Assembly: GCF_016907955.1 (NCBI RefSeq)
Contig: NZ_JAFBCX010000018.1
Coordinates: forward strand, 1 to 64,000
Length of the DNA stretch: 64,000 bases
Reading direction: 5' to 3'
DNA from: Lentzea nigeriaca
GTDB taxonomy: Bacteria > Actinomycetota > Actinomycetes > Mycobacteriales > Pseudonocardiaceae
The notes under the pieces were generated by a model. The model was not told the origin of the DNA, did not search any database, and worked only from the letters and a program-made list of their open reading frames with translations. Positions 6,993-15,933 of the stretch are shown here, piece by piece. How positions within the stretch are numbered: position 1 is the first letter of the stretch; the number at the start of each line of letters is the position of its first letter. The position numbers and the translations under genes were made by a program.

Positions 6993-8609
6993 ATGCGTCT
7001 GCACGTGCTGGGTCCGATGGAGGTGCACGGGGCTGAGGGGCGCCTCGCCATCGGCGGGGTGAAACGGCAGGGGGTGCTGGTCGCGCTGTTGCTGCGCGCC
7101 GGCGAGATGGTCTCCACCGACAGGCTGGTGGAGACGTTGTGGGGTGAGGCGCCGCCGCGGTCGGCACCGTCGAACGTGCGCACGTACGTGTCGGATCTGC
7201 GGCGGATGCTCATGGGGACCGCCCAGGTCAGCAGCGTGGGTGTCGGTTATCGGATGGAGGTCGATCCCGGCGAGGTCGACCTGCACGTGTTCCACCGGCT
7301 CGCCGACGAGGGCGACGAAGCGGTCCGTGCGGGGGAGCACGGGCACGCGGTCGACCTCCTGACGCGGGCGCTCGGGTTGTGGCGGGGGCGGGCGTTCGGC
7401 GGGGCCGAGCTGGGGCCGTGGGTGGACGCGGCGGCGACCGCGCTCGACGACCGGCGCTGGGCGGCGTTGTCCGCGCTGGTGGAGGCGCTCACCGCGACGG
7501 ATCGTGGGGACGACGCGATCTGCCTGCTGCGCGAGATGGTCGCCGAACGCCCGCTGGCGGAGGGCACCTGGGCGCAGCTGGTCGGGGCGCTGCACCGGGC
7601 CGGTCGGACGGCGGACGCCCTGGCCGTCTTCGGCAAGGCGCGCGATGTGCTGCGCGCCGAGCTCGGACTGGATCCCGGAGCCGCGCTGCGCGACGCCCAG
7701 CGCCGGGTGTTCGCCGCGGTGCCGCGCGGCCTGCCGCCGGGTCCGGCCGACTTCGCAGGACGCAGAAGGGAACTCGCCGCGATCGTGGCCTCGACCAGCC
7801 GGATGACGGTGGTGTGCGGCCCGCCGGGGATCGGCAAGTCCGCCCTGGTCCTGAGGGCGGCCGAGCGCCTCGCACCGTCCTTTCCGGACGGTCAGCTCTA
7901 CCACGCCGTCACGCGTGGCACGGGTGAGGCCCTCACGGAGCTGTTGTGCGCGCTGGGTGTCCGCCGGGACGACGTGCCGAGCGAGATCGCCGACAGGGCC
8001 ACGGCGTACCGGTCGCTGCTGGCGCAACGGCGCGTGCTGATCGTGCTGGACGGCGCGCGGGAGATCGCCCCGTTCGTGCTCGGCGCGGGACAGAGCCGCG
8101 TGCTCGTCTCGACCCGCCGCACACCCGCCGGGTTCGACGCGCTGAGACTCGGGCCGCTCCCGGACCGGGATGCCGTCCGCGTGCTCGGCGTGGCGAGAGC
8201 CGCGGCCGAGCCCGCTGCCGCGCGGGCGGTGGTCCGTGCCTGCGCCGGCAACCCCCGTGCGTTGCGGATCATCGCGGAACGCCTGGCGTTGCGGCCGGGG
8301 ATGTCGTTGCGGCGCCTGGCCGACCGGATGGCCGACGACGCCGGAGTGCTGGACGAGCTCGCCATCGGCACGACCAGCGTGCGCGCGGAGATCGCCACCA
8401 GCCTCGACGCGCTGTCACCCGCGGCACTGCGGGCGTTGCGCGCGCTCTCCACCACCGGCTCCGCCCGCGAGCCGGGACGCACCGAGTCCGCCATGGACCT
8501 CGCCGTCGAGGAACTCGTGGCGGCCGGTCTCGTCGATCCCGCCGGCCGGGTCGACGCGCTGGTGCGGCTGTGCGCCCGCGAGCTGTCCGCCGAGTCCGTC
8601 CCGCTCTGA
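6993..8609 (+). CDS. SARP-NB-ARC regulator without TPR region, cluster regulator 2
   Basis: A 538-residue SARP. It opens MRLHVLGPMEVHG, has an OmpR-type winged helix (about 1-95), an activation domain (about 100-245, ending GLDPGAALRDAQRRVF) and a shortened NB-ARC module with P-loop GPPGIGKS near residue 276 and IVLDGAR as Walker B. It stops after a winged-helix-like segment, lacking the TPR repeats of regulators 1 and 3. A GC-rich purine run (GGGACCGGGGGG) precedes ATG 6993. Its end is 15 bases from the A-R synthetase gene, so it is probably the first gene of the main operon and controlled through the 11-bp repeats upstream. Confidence 0.85.
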   Translation: MRLHVLGPMEVHGAEGRLAIGGVKRQGVLVALLLRAGEMVSTDRLVETLWGEAPPRSAPSNVRTYVSDLRRMLMGTAQVSSVGVGYRMEVDPGEVDLHVFHRLADEGDEAVRAGEHGHAVDLLTRALGLWRGRAFGGAELGPWVDAAATALDDRRWAALSALVEALTATDRGDDAICLLREMVAERPLAEGTWAQLVGALHRAGRTADALAVFGKARDVLRAELGLDPGAALRDAQRRVFAAVPRGLPPGPADFAGRRRELAAIVASTSRMTVVCGPPGIGKSALVLRAAERLAPSFPDGQLYHAVTRGTGEALTELLCALGVRRDDVPSEIADRATAYRSLLAQRRVLIVLDGAREIAPFVLGAGQSRVLVSTRRTPAGFDALRLGPLPDRDAVRVLGVARAAAEPAAARAVVRACAGNPRALRIIAERLALRPGMSLRRLADRMADDAGVLDELAIGTTSVRAEIATSLDALSPAALRALRALSTTGSAREPGRTESAMDLAVEELVAAGLVDPAGRVDALVRLCARELSAESVPL

Positions 8610-8624
8610 CCGGAGGTTCTCCCG

Positions 8625-11600
8625 ATGTCACTCGACCCGATCGTCGACGAGTTCCTGGTGAGCGGTGAGCCGGACGTCGCCGTGCTCGAACAGGCGCTCA
8701 CCGCGGAAGCCGCGCGGCGCGTGGAGCTGCGCGCGTACTTCCGCGAACTGGACGGCGCCCCGGTGCGGCTGGTCGCCCGCCGGATCGCCGTCAAGATCAA
8801 CGACGACACCCCGCTCGACCCCGCGAACCCGCCGCTGTTCCGGATCTCGCTCGCGGACGGCGTGCTCAGGGTGGTGATCCACCCGTTGCTCGACAGCCAT
8901 CCGCTGCCCGGCGCAGATCTGCCCCCGCGCACGAACGGCCCAGGTGAGGCCAGCGGGTGGATCGAACTCGACGGCGTCACCGAGGAAACGGTGGCCGCGC
9001 TCGGCGGGCTGCTCGTCGAGGACGACTCACCCTCCACAGTGGACTTGGCCGGGCACGTGCTGACGCGGTCCGTCCCAGTCGTCTCCGCCGACGAACCGGT
9101 TGTTCGCGTGCGGGGCGGGCAGGTCCGCGTCGAGCATGCCGACGCGGAACGGTGGCTGGCTCGCCTGCGGTCGTTCGTGACGACCGGCGAACTCCTTCCA
9201 CCCGAGGAGATCGCCCAGCTCCGCGCCTGGTCGGCGGGTCCGGTCGCGCCCGCGTCGCCGCCCGTGCACGAACTGGTGGAAGCCGCGGCAAGGAACCACC
9301 CCGACGCCATCGCCGTCCGGTACCACCAGGACGAACTGAGCTATCGCGAACTCGACGAGCGAGCGAACCGGCTGGCGAACGCGTTGCGGGCCAGGGGAGT
9401 GCGCGTCGAGGACCGGGTGGCGGTGTGCCTGGACCGCGGCCTGGACCTGCCGGTCGCGTTGCTCGGCGTGCTCAAGGCCGGTGCCGCGTACCTGCCGCTC
9501 GATCCCGCCAACCCGCCGGGACGGCTCGCGTTCCTCGTGGCCGACGGCGGGGCGCGCCAGCTCGTCACCTCGCCCGAGCTCGCGGGCCGCGTTCCCGTGC
9601 TGCCACGCAAGACCGTGCTGACCACCAGCCTCGACCGCTTTCCGGCCACGAGGCCGGAGATCGAGGTCCACCCGGACAACCTGGCCTACGTCCTGCACAC
9701 CTCGGGCTCGACCGGAGTGCCGAAGGGCGTCGGCGTGACGCACGGCGGGTTCGCCAACTACGTCACGTGGGCGCGTGAGTCCTACGAGCTCGACCTGGGT
9801 GCCGGTTCACCGCTGCACTCCTCGATCGGGTTCGACCTCACCGTGACCTCGCTGTTCCCCGCTCTGGTCGCAGGACGCACGGTCACGCTGACCGACGCCG
9901 ACGTCACCGGGCTGGCGCGGGTGCTGGGCGGGCAGAGCCTCGTCAAGCTCACGCCCGCGCACCTCGACCTGCTGGGCGCGCTGCTGTCGCCCGCCGAGGT
10001 GGCGGCCGCGACCAGACGGCTGGTGGTCGGCGGCGAAGCGTTGTCCGGTCAGGCGTTGCGGGCGTGGACCGAGCACGCGCCGGACACGCTGGTGGTCAAC
10101 GAGTACGGGCCCACGGAGACCGTCGTCGGCTGTTGCGTGCACGAGGTGGCGGCCGGCGCCGCACCACCCGGACAGGTCCCCATCGGCAAACCGATCGTCA
10201 ACACCCGCCTGTACGTCCTGGACGACGAGCTGCGTCCGGTGCCCGTCGGGGCGGTCGGGGAGCTGTTCATCGGCGGAGCCGGCGTGGCCCGCGGGTATCT
10301 GGGCCGTCCTGGGCTCACGGCCGAACGGTTCGTGCCGGACCCCGCGCAGCCCGGCGAACGCCTTTACCGCACCGGGGACCTCGTCCGCTACCGCGCGGAC
10401 GGCGTGCTGGAGTACCTCGGGCGCAACGACGACCAGGTCAAGGTGCGTGGCCACCGGATCGAGCTCAGCGAGATCGAGATGACGCTGGTGCGCCACCCCG
10501 CGATCACCGCCGTGGCCGTGCTGGCCCGCGAGGACGTGCCCGGCGACCGCAGGCTGGTGGCCTACCACGTGCCGGGCGGGGCGCCGGCCGACGACCTGGC
10601 CGGGTTCCTGCGGCGCACGTTGCCCGAGTACATGGTGCCCGCGCACTACGTCGGGCTGCCCGAACTCCCGTTGACCCGCAACGGGAAGGTGGACAGGGCC
10701 GCGTTGCCCGCTCCCGGCGCGAAGAGCGAGCTCGAACGGGACGCGGTGCTCGACGACGACATCTCGCCCGCACCGATCCGGGCGGACGTCCTGCACCCGC
10801 GGCACGTCCTGATCACCGGCACGACCGGCTACCTCGGCGCGTTCCTTCTCGCCGAACTCCTGCACACCGGCGACGCGATCATGTACTGCCTGGTCAGGGC
10901 CGACGACGACACCGCCGCCTGGCAACGGCTCGAACGCTGCCTGAGCGACTACGAGATCTGGGACGAGGAGTTCCGCGACCGGATCGTCGTGGTGCCGGGA
11001 AGCCTCGACCAGCCGGGACTCGGGCTCGGCAAGGAGCGGTACGAGCAGCTGGCGGGCGAGATCGACGTGATCTACCACTGCGGCGCGCAGGTCAACTTCG
11101 TCTTCCCGTACTCGGCGCTGCGCCGGGTGAACGTGCTCGGCACCAAGGAGATCCTGCGCCTGGCCTGCACGACCAGGACGAAAGCCGTGCACCACTTGTC
11201 CACGTTGGACGTCCTGATGCACGGCAGCGAGCGCGATGTCCGCGAGGACACCGTGATCCCGCCGTCCGAGGTCGTCGGTGGCTACGACCAGAGCAAGTGG
11301 GTCGCCGAACAGCTCGTCGCCGCCGCCGGTGCGCGAGGCCTCCCGGTCGTGCGGTACCGGCCGGGCGCCATGCTCGGCCACAGCGCCACCGGGGTGGCGA
11401 ACCCCGCCGACTACTCGTGCGTGCTGGTGAAGGGCTGCGTCCAGCTCGGGATCGGGCCCGACCACGACCTGACGCTCAACTTCATGCCGGTGGACCACGT
11501 CAGCCGGGCGATCGCGCACCTGTCACGGCAGCAGGCCTCGTTCGGCCGCGTCTTCCACCTGAACAACCCTCAGTCGTTGCCGCTGAAGGACGTCTGGCAG

Positions 11601-11960
11601 TGGATCACCGACTTCGGCTACCCGTTCGAGGTCGTGGACGACGACCGCTGGCGTGCCGCGCTCGCCGGGGTCGGCCCGGACAACGCCCTGTTCCCGGTCG
11701 TCCCGCTGCTGTTGCGGGAGGACTTCGTCGATCCGCGCGCCGGCGGCGAGTACCGGGTGGACCGCACCAACACCGAGACCGCGCTGGCCGGCACCGGTCT
11801 CACCTGCCCGCCGCTGGACGCCGCGCACGGTTCGCGAGTGCTGGACCACCTGGTGCGCACCGGTTTCCTGCCGCCGGTTGTGCGGGGAATGTGCGCCGCC
11901 GCACCAGCATTGCGCGACACGGCCCGGCGAACGGATTCGACTGGAGTGATCTCGCTATGA
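8625..11960 (+). CDS. Adenylation-thioester reductase protein without carrier domain (C-remnant-A-R)
   Basis: A 1111-residue NRPS-like protein. Residues 1-205 look like a decayed condensation domain: PLFRISLADGVLRVVIHPLL stands where the HHxxxDG motif would be, and LPPEEIAQLRAWSAG resembles the usual C-A linker. The adenylation domain (about 210-700) is intact (HTSGSTGVPKG, NEYGPTETVVG, YRTGDLVRYR, NGKVDR). Hand-aligned specificity residues read D-L-T-K-V-G-E-V-G, the asparagine-type code. A Lys2-type reductase follows (about 728-1090: TGTTGYLG near 732, then HHLST and YDQSK of the catalytic triad). Only some 35 residues separate A and R and no LGxxS carrier motif is present. Likely role: activate Asn and load a carrier in trans, and/or reduce a carrier-bound thioester. 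ATG start; stop overlaps the next start. Confidence 0.85.
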   Translation: MSLDPIVDEFLVSGEPDVAVLEQALTAEAARRVELRAYFRELDGAPVRLVARRIAVKINDDTPLDPANPPLFRISLADGVLRVVIHPLLDSHPLPGADLPPRTNGPGEASGWIELDGVTEETVAALGGLLVEDDSPSTVDLAGHVLTRSVPVVSADEPVVRVRGGQVRVEHADAERWLARLRSFVTTGELLPPEEIAQLRAWSAGPVAPASPPVHELVEAAARNHPDAIAVRYHQDELSYRELDERANRLANALRARGVRVEDRVAVCLDRGLDLPVALLGVLKAGAAYLPLDPANPPGRLAFLVADGGARQLVTSPELAGRVPVLPRKTVLTTSLDRFPATRPEIEVHPDNLAYVLHTSGSTGVPKGVGVTHGGFANYVTWARESYELDLGAGSPLHSSIGFDLTVTSLFPALVAGRTVTLTDADVTGLARVLGGQSLVKLTPAHLDLLGALLSPAEVAAATRRLVVGGEALSGQALRAWTEHAPDTLVVNEYGPTETVVGCCVHEVAAGAAPPGQVPIGKPIVNTRLYVLDDELRPVPVGAVGELFIGGAGVARGYLGRPGLTAERFVPDPAQPGERLYRTGDLVRYRADGVLEYLGRNDDQVKVRGHRIELSEIEMTLVRHPAITAVAVLAREDVPGDRRLVAYHVPGGAPADDLAGFLRRTLPEYMVPAHYVGLPELPLTRNGKVDRAALPAPGAKSELERDAVLDDDISPAPIRADVLHPRHVLITGTTGYLGAFLLAELLHTGDAIMYCLVRADDDTAAWQRLERCLSDYEIWDEEFRDRIVVVPGSLDQPGLGLGKERYEQLAGEIDVIYHCGAQVNFVFPYSALRRVNVLGTKEILRLACTTRTKAVHHLSTLDVLMHGSERDVREDTVIPPSEVVGGYDQSKWVAEQLVAAAGARGLPVVRYRPGAMLGHSATGVANPADYSCVLVKGCVQLGIGPDHDLTLNFMPVDHVSRAIAHLSRQQASFGRVFHLNNPQSLPLKDVWQWITDFGYPFEVVDDDRWRAALAGVGPDNALFPVVPLLLREDFVDPRAGGEYRVDRTNTETALAGTGLTCPPLDAAHGSRVLDHLVRTGFLPPVVRGMCAAAPALRDTARRTDSTGVISL

Positions 11961-14950
11961 GCGACACCGATGCCCGGCTGCTGCACCGCTTGGTCGAGCA
12001 GCAGGCCGATCGCGCCCCGCAGGCGTGCGCCGTCACCCACCTCGGTGCGGACCTGAGCTACGCGGAGCTGGACGTGTGGGCCAACCGGCTGGCGGACGCC
12101 CTGCGAGAGGCGGGCGTCGGCGTCGAGACCAAGGTCGCGGTCATCGCCGAACGTTGCACGGAGACGGTCGTGGCGCTGCTCGCGGTGCTCAAGGCCGGTG
12201 GCGTGTACGTGCCGATCGACCCGGCGAACCCGCCGCGCCGGTTCCACTACCTGATGACAGACTCCGGCGCGTCCGTGCTGGTCACGCCGGAAGCGTTGCG
12301 CGGAGCCGCACCGGAGGGCGAGTGGACGACCGTCCTGTCCGACGCCGAGCACCTGACGGGCCGCTCGGCCGACCGCCCAGAGTCCGGGGTGCGGCCGGAG
12401 AACGCCGCGTACGTGATCTACACGTCCGGCTCGACCGGTGAGCCCAAGGGCGTCACGGTGGCGCACCACCAGATCGTGCACACCACGTTGGCGCACGACG
12501 ACTTCGACCGGCAGCCGCCGGCGTGCTTCCTGATGCCGATCTCGTTCTCGTTCGACGCCAGCGCGGTCGGCCTGTACTGGACGCTCGCGACGGGCGGGCA
12601 GGTCGTCCTGCCGTCGCCGGAGGAGCACCGCGACCCGCGCAAGCTGCGCGACCTGATCGCCAAGCACCAGGTCACCCACCTCGACTGCACGCCGTCGCTG
12701 TACTCGTTGATCCACGCCGACGACGCCGGTCCGCTCGGCAGCCTGCGGTGTGTGATCGTCGGTGGTGAGGCGTGCCCGAAGTCGTTGGTGGACCGGCACT
12801 ACGCGCTGCTGCCGGACTGCCAGCTGGTCAACAACTACGGCCCGACCGAGCTGACGGTGTGGGCCACCACGGCCCTGCTCGACCCGAAGGCCGACGTCGT
12901 CCCGATCGGAACGCCGATCCCCGGTTCCGGTGCGCACCTGCTGAACGAGGACGGCGAGCCCGTTGCCGACGGCGAGATCGGCGAGCTGTTCGTCGGTGGG
13001 GTCAACGTGGCCCGCGGCTACCACAACCGGCCGGGGCTGACCGGTGAGCGGTTCCTGCCCGACCCGTGGACCTCCGGCGGCCGGATGTACCGCACCGGCG
13101 ACCGCGCCCGCCGCCTGCCCGACGGCCAGCTGGAGTACTGCGGCAGGGTCGACCACCAGGTCAAGGTGCGCGGCTACCGGATCGAGCTGGCCGAGGTCGA
13201 GCACGCGCTCCTCTCGCATCCCGGCGTGACCGAGGCCGTCGCGGACGTCCGCCAGATCGGCGAGAGCCGCAACCTCGTGGCGTGGATCGCCGGCGAGGTG
13301 GACGCGGACGAGGTGCGGGCTCACCTGGCCGAGATCGTCCCCGCGCACATGGTGCCCAGCTCGCTGGTCGTGCTGGACGTGTTGCCCCGCAACGTGGCCG
13401 GCAAGCTCGACCGCGCCCAGCTGCCGGAGCCCGTGCGGCAGACCGGCAACGGCCGCGAGATGACCGCGCTCGAGACCGAGGTCGCCGAGCTGGTCGGCGA
13501 GATCCTCGGCGCCGAACGGGTCGGCGTGCTGGACCCGTTCTTCGAGCTGGGGGCCAACTCGCTGCACCTGGCCAGGCTCGCGCTCGCGCTCTGGAGCAGG
13601 TTCGGCGTGAGCATCCCGATGCACCAGCTGTTCGAGGTCCCGCACGTGGCGGGCGTGACCAAGATGGTCGAGGCCGCCAAGCGCAGTGCCGCCGCCGAGC
13701 AGACCGGCACCCTGGAGGAGATCCTCGCGGAGACCGTGCTGGACGAGTCGATCCGGCCGGCCGCCGACCTGCCCGACGCGTCCTGGACCACGCCGTCGCA
13801 CGTGTTGCTCACCGGTGCCACCGGCTACTTGGGTGCGTTCCTGGTCAAGGAACTCCTCGACCGCACCGACGCCACCGTGTGGTGCCTGGTGCGCGCAAGT
13901 TCCGTCAGCGCCGCCAAGGACCGCCTGCGCGACGTCATGCGCCAGTACCTCATCTGGGACGACAGGTACGAGGACCGGATCGTGGCCGTCGTCGGCGACC
14001 TCGCGGAACCGTTGCTGGGCGTGGGCGAGGAGGGGTTCGCCAAGCTCGGCGAGATGATCGACTCGATCTACCACGTCGGCGCGCTGGTCAACTTCGTGTA
14101 CCCGTACAGCGCGCTGAAGCCCGCGAACGTCGACTCCGTCGTCGACGTGCTGCGGCTCGCGGTGACCGGGCGGCGCAAGGCCGTGCACTACATCTCCAGC
14201 ATCGACACGTTCCTCCACACCGGACTGAACCGGCCGTACATGGAGGACGAGGAACTGGTGCCCGCGGAGGCGCCGGAGGCGTACGCGCGCAGCAAGTGGG
14301 CCGGTGACCACCTCGTGCGGATCGGCCGTGAGCGCGGCATCCCGGTCGCGCTGTACCGGCCCGGCATGATGATCAGCCACACCGAGACGGGCGCGACGCA
14401 GACCAGCGACTACCTGTTGCTGCAGATCAAGGGCCTGCTCGAGTTCGGCGTGGTGCCGTCGATGGACTACCTCTTCGACGCCATCCCGATCGACTACGCG
14501 GCCAGGGCCATCGCGCACATCTCGTTGCGGGACAAGTCACTCGGCCGCAACTTCCACCTCTGGAACCAGAACCCGGTGCCGCTCGTCGAGGTCTACGGCT
14601 GGGTGCGGTCGTTCGGCTACGACTTCGAGATCGTGCCGCTGGAGACCGCGGTGCAGCACCTCGTCACGCTCGGACCGGACAACCCGCTGTTCCCGTTGCT
14701 GCCGCTGCTGTTCGAGGAGCGGACGACGTCCGTGCTGCCCGCCTTCACCCGCGAGGTGCTCGCGGTGACGGACCTGCACGCGGAGTGCGCCAACACGCTG
14801 GACGCGTTGCGGGACATCGGGGTCGAGTGCCCGTTGATGACGGCGGAGCTGGCGCACAAGTGCTTCGCCTACATGGTCGACATCGGGTTCCTGCCGACGC
14901 CGGAGGAGCAGCGGGCCCGGCTGCGGGACAAGGCCGAGGTCGCTCGATGA
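11957..14950 (+). CDS. NRPS-like A-T-R protein (adenylation-carrier-thioester reductase)
   Basis: A 997-residue protein starting directly with an adenylation domain (about 1-500; YTSGSTGEPKG, NNYGPTELTVW, YRTGDRARRL, AGKLDR). A carrier domain follows (FFELGANSLHLARL, serine near residue 534) and then a thioester reductase domain (TGATGYLG near 619; HYISS, then YARSK). Hand-aligned specificity residues D-A-V-D-I-G-N-V-W match no code I know. It has the domain order of carboxylic acid reductases and of stand-alone A-T-R amino-aldehyde-forming proteins, and no condensation domain. It may reduce its own loaded acid with NADPH or release peptide thioesters from the assembly line. ATG overlaps the preceding stop (ATGA), and the same overlap couples it to the next gene. 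Confidence 0.88.
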   Translation: MSDTDARLLHRLVEQQADRAPQACAVTHLGADLSYAELDVWANRLADALREAGVGVETKVAVIAERCTETVVALLAVLKAGGVYVPIDPANPPRRFHYLMTDSGASVLVTPEALRGAAPEGEWTTVLSDAEHLTGRSADRPESGVRPENAAYVIYTSGSTGEPKGVTVAHHQIVHTTLAHDDFDRQPPACFLMPISFSFDASAVGLYWTLATGGQVVLPSPEEHRDPRKLRDLIAKHQVTHLDCTPSLYSLIHADDAGPLGSLRCVIVGGEACPKSLVDRHYALLPDCQLVNNYGPTELTVWATTALLDPKADVVPIGTPIPGSGAHLLNEDGEPVADGEIGELFVGGVNVARGYHNRPGLTGERFLPDPWTSGGRMYRTGDRARRLPDGQLEYCGRVDHQVKVRGYRIELAEVEHALLSHPGVTEAVADVRQIGESRNLVAWIAGEVDADEVRAHLAEIVPAHMVPSSLVVLDVLPRNVAGKLDRAQLPEPVRQTGNGREMTALETEVAELVGEILGAERVGVLDPFFELGANSLHLARLALALWSRFGVSIPMHQLFEVPHVAGVTKMVEAAKRSAAAEQTGTLEEILAETVLDESIRPAADLPDASWTTPSHVLLTGATGYLGAFLVKELLDRTDATVWCLVRASSVSAAKDRLRDVMRQYLIWDDRYEDRIVAVVGDLAEPLLGVGEEGFAKLGEMIDSIYHVGALVNFVYPYSALKPANVDSVVDVLRLAVTGRRKAVHYISSIDTFLHTGLNRPYMEDEELVPAEAPEAYARSKWAGDHLVRIGRERGIPVALYRPGMMISHTETGATQTSDYLLLQIKGLLEFGVVPSMDYLFDAIPIDYAARAIAHISLRDKSLGRNFHLWNQNPVPLVEVYGWVRSFGYDFEIVPLETAVQHLVTLGPDNPLFPLLPLLFEERTTSVLPAFTREVLAVTDLHAECANTLDALRDIGVECPLMTAELAHKCFAYMVDIGFLPTPEEQRARLRDKAEVAR

Positions 14951-15933
14951 CCCTCATCCTGTTGCACCCCACCAGCCTGCCGCGCCGGGAGGAGCAGCTG
15001 AGCCTCGCCGTCGACGCGCCGGCCCCGTTGCGGCTGGCGCGGCGGCTGGCGGCCGGGGTGTCCGGTACCGATCTGCTGGACCGGTTGCGTGCGTTGCCCG
15101 CGCGCAGCGGCTCGGTCGCGCTGCCCGAACGCGTGAAGTCCGGGGTGCCGTACACGTACGACCACCGCCTGCGCGAGTTCGACGAGCACTTCGGCGTGGA
15201 GCGGGTGGACGTCGACACCGACGGCGTGTTCGCGAGGTCGTTGCTGGTGGCCTACCGATCGTTGCTGGAAGAGGGCCTCGCGAGCGGCACCAGGATGAGC
15301 TGGGCGCGGTGGTCCGCGCTGGTGTCGATGCTGCAGACGATGATCGTGCGCTGCGCGGGGGAGACGGCCGATCTCCCCGTCGCGGTGCGGCCGCCGTTGT
15401 TGCGCTGGCACCTCGACCCGGAACGGCGCTGGCGGGTCGGGCACCACGTGTTCTTCGTGGTGACGCAGTGCCTGATCGTGGCGCTCCAGTCGTTCGTGAC
15501 GGCGCTGCGCGAGGACGACCTCGCGGGCGCCAGGCGGGGGCTGCGGCTCGCGACGAGGCTGCTGGACGCCTCCAGCGCCGCGTTCGTGTTCACCGCGGAG
15601 TTCGGCGCGAACCAGTACCACCACACGGTCCGCCCGACGATGGAACCGCCGTTCGTCTCCGCCGGGTTCAGCGGCCTGCTCTCGCCGGACCACCACTACC
15701 TCGTGCGGCTGTTCGCCGAGGTGCGGCCGACGCTGCGGGCCCTGCCCGCCGACCTGGTCGCCGACCACGCCGCCTTCGTCCGTGCGCTGGGCGCGGTCTA
15801 CGAGTCGCACAAGTACGTCTGCGCCCGCTTCGGCGGTGACACCGGCGCGAGCCTGCGCACCGGCGCACTGCCCGCCGTGGAGGTCCTGCACGCGTTGAAG
15901 CTGGCCCGAACCAAGATCGTGGGGCGTCCATGA
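14947..15933 (+). CDS. Unrecognised helical protein, possible heme-dependent TDO/PrnB-superfamily enzyme
   Basis: A 328-residue soluble protein with no secure family assignment. It appears mainly helical and is histidine-rich in the middle: GHHVFFVVTQ, NQYHHTVRPTMEPPFVSAGF and LLSPDHHYLVRLF, ending with ESHKYVCARFGG and SLRTG. The RP-x3-EP-x2-V pattern and helical character recall monodechloroaminopyrrolnitrin synthase PrnB and tryptophan 2,3-dioxygenase relatives, but that is a weak resemblance by eye. ATG 14947 overlaps the A-T-R stop and its own stop overlaps the FAAL start, so it is firmly inside the biosynthetic operon and probably tailors a building block. Codon use matches its neighbours. 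Confidence 0.6.
   Translation: MTLILLHPTSLPRREEQLSLAVDAPAPLRLARRLAAGVSGTDLLDRLRALPARSGSVALPERVKSGVPYTYDHRLREFDEHFGVERVDVDTDGVFARSLLVAYRSLLEEGLASGTRMSWARWSALVSMLQTMIVRCAGETADLPVAVRPPLLRWHLDPERRWRVGHHVFFVVTQCLIVALQSFVTALREDDLAGARRGLRLATRLLDASSAAFVFTAEFGANQYHHTVRPTMEPPFVSAGFSGLLSPDHHYLVRLFAEVRPTLRALPADLVADHAAFVRALGAVYESHKYVCARFGGDTGASLRTGALPAVEVLHALKLARTKIVGRP

Noticed and set aside
10064..11956. Upstream extension of the A-T-R frame
   Set aside because: Arg/Gly/Ala-rich shadow of the A-R gene; the true start is ATG 11957 with the family N-terminus.
14947..15933. Calling the unknown operon protein a tryptophan dioxygenase
   Set aside because: Only a weak pattern is visible by eye; the resemblance is stated as a possibility only.
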